Below are positions 62,521 to 64,000 of a stretch of 64,000 nt of DNA, piece after piece. Each line of letters opens with the position of its first letter. Position 1 is the stretch's first letter. Origin of the DNA: Uruburuella testudinis. Its GTDB lineage: Bacteria > Pseudomonadota > Gammaproteobacteria > Burkholderiales > Neisseriaceae. The position numbers were made by a program, and so were the translations under genes. The notes beneath the pieces are model-generated. The model did no database searches, had not been told where the DNA came from, and saw only the letters and a program-made list of their open reading frames with translations. The stretch is taken from positions 2,170,001 to 2,234,000 of the forward strand of contig NZ_CP091508.1 in NCBI RefSeq assembly GCF_022870865.1. Direction: 5' to 3'.

Positions 62521-62537
62521 ATTCTAGATTTTAGAAT
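62521..62537 (+). promoter_or_regulatory. ArsR-like operator ahead of the DsbA-like gene
   Basis: ATTCTAGATTTTAGAAT is a perfect 6-bp inverted repeat with a 5-nt spacer. It shares TCTAGATTT with the site in the ArsR promoter (62092-62107). Confidence 0.6.
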
Positions 62538-62554
62538 CAATAAAGGAAACCAAT

Positions 62555-63241
62555 ATGAAAATCGAAATGTATTCCGATTATGCCTGCCCGTTTTGCTATA
62601 TCGGCAAACGCCAGTTAGAACAAGCCCTTGCGCAGTTTGAACACGCCGATGACGTGGAAATCGTGCATAAAGCGTTTGAGCTGTATCCGCACGCCGGCGA
62701 CAGCGTGAGCAACACCACTCAAGGGCGGATTGAGCGCAAATACGGCAAAAGCCCGACAGGCGCAATGCAGATGATTCGCGGCATCGAAGCCATGGCGGCG
62801 AAAGCCGGGCTGGCGATGAATTATGAAAACGTGCAAAACACCAACACCTTCAACGCCCACCGTTTGACCAAATTGGCGCACAGCCTCGGCAAAGGCGATG
62901 CGATGAACGAGCGTTTGTTTCAGGCGTATTTTATTGAAAATCTGCCCTTGGCAAACCGTGACAACTTAATCCGCTTGGCCGAAGCGGTCGGCATTGCGCG
63001 CGAACAGGTGGAAAACATGCTCGATTCCGATGCTTTCGCCGCCGAAACCCGTGCCGATTTGGCGCAGGCACAGCAAGTGGGCGTACAGGCGGTGCCGTTT
63101 TTTGTGGTCGACGGCCAAGTGTCGTTGGCGGGTTCGCAACCTGCCGCCCACTTTTTATCGGTGTTGAACCAAGTTTGGGCCGATTCGGCACAGCCGTTGC
63201 TGCAAGAAGGCGCTGCCTGCGGAGTGGACGGATGCCGTTAA
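62555..63241 (+). CDS. DsbA-family (FrnE-like) thiol oxidoreductase
   Basis: 228 residues, without a signal peptide, so cytoplasmic. The thioredoxin-like motif CPFC lies at residues 11-14 (YACPFCYIGKRQLEQ). The DsbA-like helical insertion and the cis-Pro loop AVPFFVVDG near residue 177 follow. FrnE-type proteins are similar to 2-hydroxychromene-2-carboxylate isomerases. It ends ACGVDGCR. It lies behind an ArsR-type regulator and an ArsR-like operator, suggesting a stress-induced redox role. Confidence 0.87.
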   Translation: MKIEMYSDYACPFCYIGKRQLEQALAQFEHADDVEIVHKAFELYPHAGDSVSNTTQGRIERKYGKSPTGAMQMIRGIEAMAAKAGLAMNYENVQNTNTFNAHRLTKLAHSLGKGDAMNERLFQAYFIENLPLANRDNLIRLAEAVGIAREQVENMLDSDAFAAETRADLAQAQQVGVQAVPFFVVDGQVSLAGSQPAAHFLSVLNQVWADSAQPLLQEGAACGVDGCR

Positions 63242-63909
63242 TCCCCCGCGCCGAACCGCTGCTGATCACGCCGCCCGCCGCCACTGCTTGCGTGATTTTT
63301 CTGCACGGGCTGACCGGCAGCGGCTTCGATTTCAAACCCGTGGCCGAACGTTTGGCGCTCCGCTTGCCGCACACCCGCTTTGTGCTGCCGCACGCGCCCG
63401 TCCGCACGGTCACATGGGCGGGCAATCAGGCGGTGTCGGCATGGTATGACTTGCCGGGCAGCCATCTTCGCCAGAGCAATTTTTTGCAAAACGAAGATGA
63501 AGCCGGCTTGTCGGCAGCCACCGCCTATCTGCACCACTTGATCGACGAACAAATCGCACAAGGCATCGACAGCCGCCGCCTCTTTATCGGCGGTTTCTCG
63601 CAGGGCTGTGCGCTGAGTTTATTGGCAGGGCTGCGATATTCCGCCCCACTCGGCGGCATTTTCGGCTTATCGGGCTACCTGCCGCTGGCGGCGCAATGGC
63701 CGCAATGCCACCCCGCCAACCGCCACACGCCGATTTTTGTCGGGCATGGCGAGCAAGACCAAACCATCACCCTCGCCCAAATCAGCAAAGGCTACGCCCT
63801 GCTGGCGCAAGAACGGGATTTCAGCTTTCAGCGCTACCCCATCGGCCACCAAATTTCAGCCGCCGAAATCGATGACTTAGCGGCCTGGTTGGCGGCACGC
63901 TCGGCATAA
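63232..63909 (+). CDS. Carboxylesterase/phospholipase (YpfH-like alpha/beta hydrolase)
   Basis: 225 residues. The oxyanion strand CVIFLHGLTGSG is at residues 19-30, the nucleophile elbow GGFSQGCAL near 116 (Ser in FSQG). The acid is Asp in HGEQDQTI near 175 and the base His in IGHQIS near 207. The start at 63232 overlaps the upstream gene by 10 bp, indicating translational coupling; an earlier in-frame ATG lies inside that gene and is rejected. It forms a two-gene unit under the same ArsR-like operator. Confidence 0.85.
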   Translation: MPLIPRAEPLLITPPAATACVIFLHGLTGSGFDFKPVAERLALRLPHTRFVLPHAPVRTVTWAGNQAVSAWYDLPGSHLRQSNFLQNEDEAGLSAATAYLHHLIDEQIAQGIDSRRLFIGGFSQGCALSLLAGLRYSAPLGGIFGLSGYLPLAAQWPQCHPANRHTPIFVGHGEQDQTITLAQISKGYALLAQERDFSFQRYPIGHQISAAEIDDLAAWLAARSA

Positions 63910-63934
63910 CGCCGTCAATCCCTTCAGGCAAACA

Positions 63935-63979
63935 AAGGCCGTCTGAAACCGCACTTGGCAATGGTTTTCAGACGGCCTT
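63935..63979. terminator. DUS-pair terminator at the end of the window
   Basis: AAAGGCCGTCTGAAA and TTTTCAGACGGCCTT arms with ACCGCACTT at 63948-63956 in the loop. Confidence 0.75.
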
Positions 63980-64000
63980 GCCATGCCGTTTCAATTCATC

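Noticed and set aside
1..64000. tRNA genes, CRISPR array, prophage or full insertion sequence
   Set aside because: None of the expected repeat-spacer patterns, tRNA arms or transposase motifs was found by reading. The repeats seen are DUS, MITE and Correia-like elements.

Overview
The window is a chromosomal segment from a member of the Neisseriaceae, most likely Neisseria or a close relative. The DNA uptake sequence AGGCCGTCTGAA (AG-type DUS) occurs throughout, often as inverted pairs that form terminator hairpins. Correia-like miniature elements are also present, and the gene content (fbpABC, aniA/norB, rng, glcB) fits this family. No tRNA, rRNA, CRISPR array, prophage or full-length insertion sequence was recognised.

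Layout. 0-4 kb: urate-to-allantoate pathway (uraD and puuE on -, uraH and puuD on +). 4-8.4 kb: periplasmic ferric-iron importer, with fbpA divergent from fbpBC. 8.4-12 kb: an SDR, a Maf pyrophosphatase and RNase G. 12-19 kb: glycolate oxidase and malate synthase G (glcD, glcE, glcF, glcB), broken by a DUF817 gene remnant. 19-28 kb: transketolase, a DUF2062 protein, an alpha/beta hydrolase, UbiJ, an epimerase-like protein, a LOG-family protein, PheA and a Bcr/CflA exporter. 28.7-33.8 kb: denitrification block, nirV and aniA (copper nitrite reductase with a fused cytochrome c) divergent from norB (quinol NO reductase). 34-42 kb: MscS channel, hemolysin III-like protein, NCS2 purine permease, DUF445 protein, a DnaA-box cluster and an EEP-family phosphatase. 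42-46 kb: two TPM proteins, YnfA and LemA, then RmlD. 46.8-54.6 kb: putrescine-type importer potGHI, a PuuB-like oxidase, a kinase-like protein, VanZ and PepP. 55-64 kb: small regulated accessory units (LysR with an SMP-30-like lipoprotein, nitronate monooxygenase and a lipase; pirin; EmrE/MarR/SugE; ArsR/DsbA-like/esterase).

How the parts fit. PuuD, UraH, UraD and PuuE convert urate to allantoate. A purine permease 36 kb away carries the same TTGTnnACAA palindromes in its promoter as the puuE/uraH intergenic region, which suggests one purine regulon. Glyoxylate, a possible end product of allantoate breakdown and the product of glycolate oxidase, can enter central metabolism through the encoded malate synthase G. 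The AniA/NorB pair reduces nitrite to N2O, and its divergent promoter carries an FNR site and NsrR-like sites.

The least explained content is regulatory and repetitive. It comprises a 160-bp TA-flanked MITE family (about nine near-full copies), two Correia-like families, a duplicated LysR-type promoter with identical spacing, DUS hairpins whose loops hold the Haemophilus uptake core, and three perfect DnaA boxes in one intergenic region. Starts were chosen by ribosome-binding sites and family lengths. Functions are assigned from recognisable motifs, without database searches.
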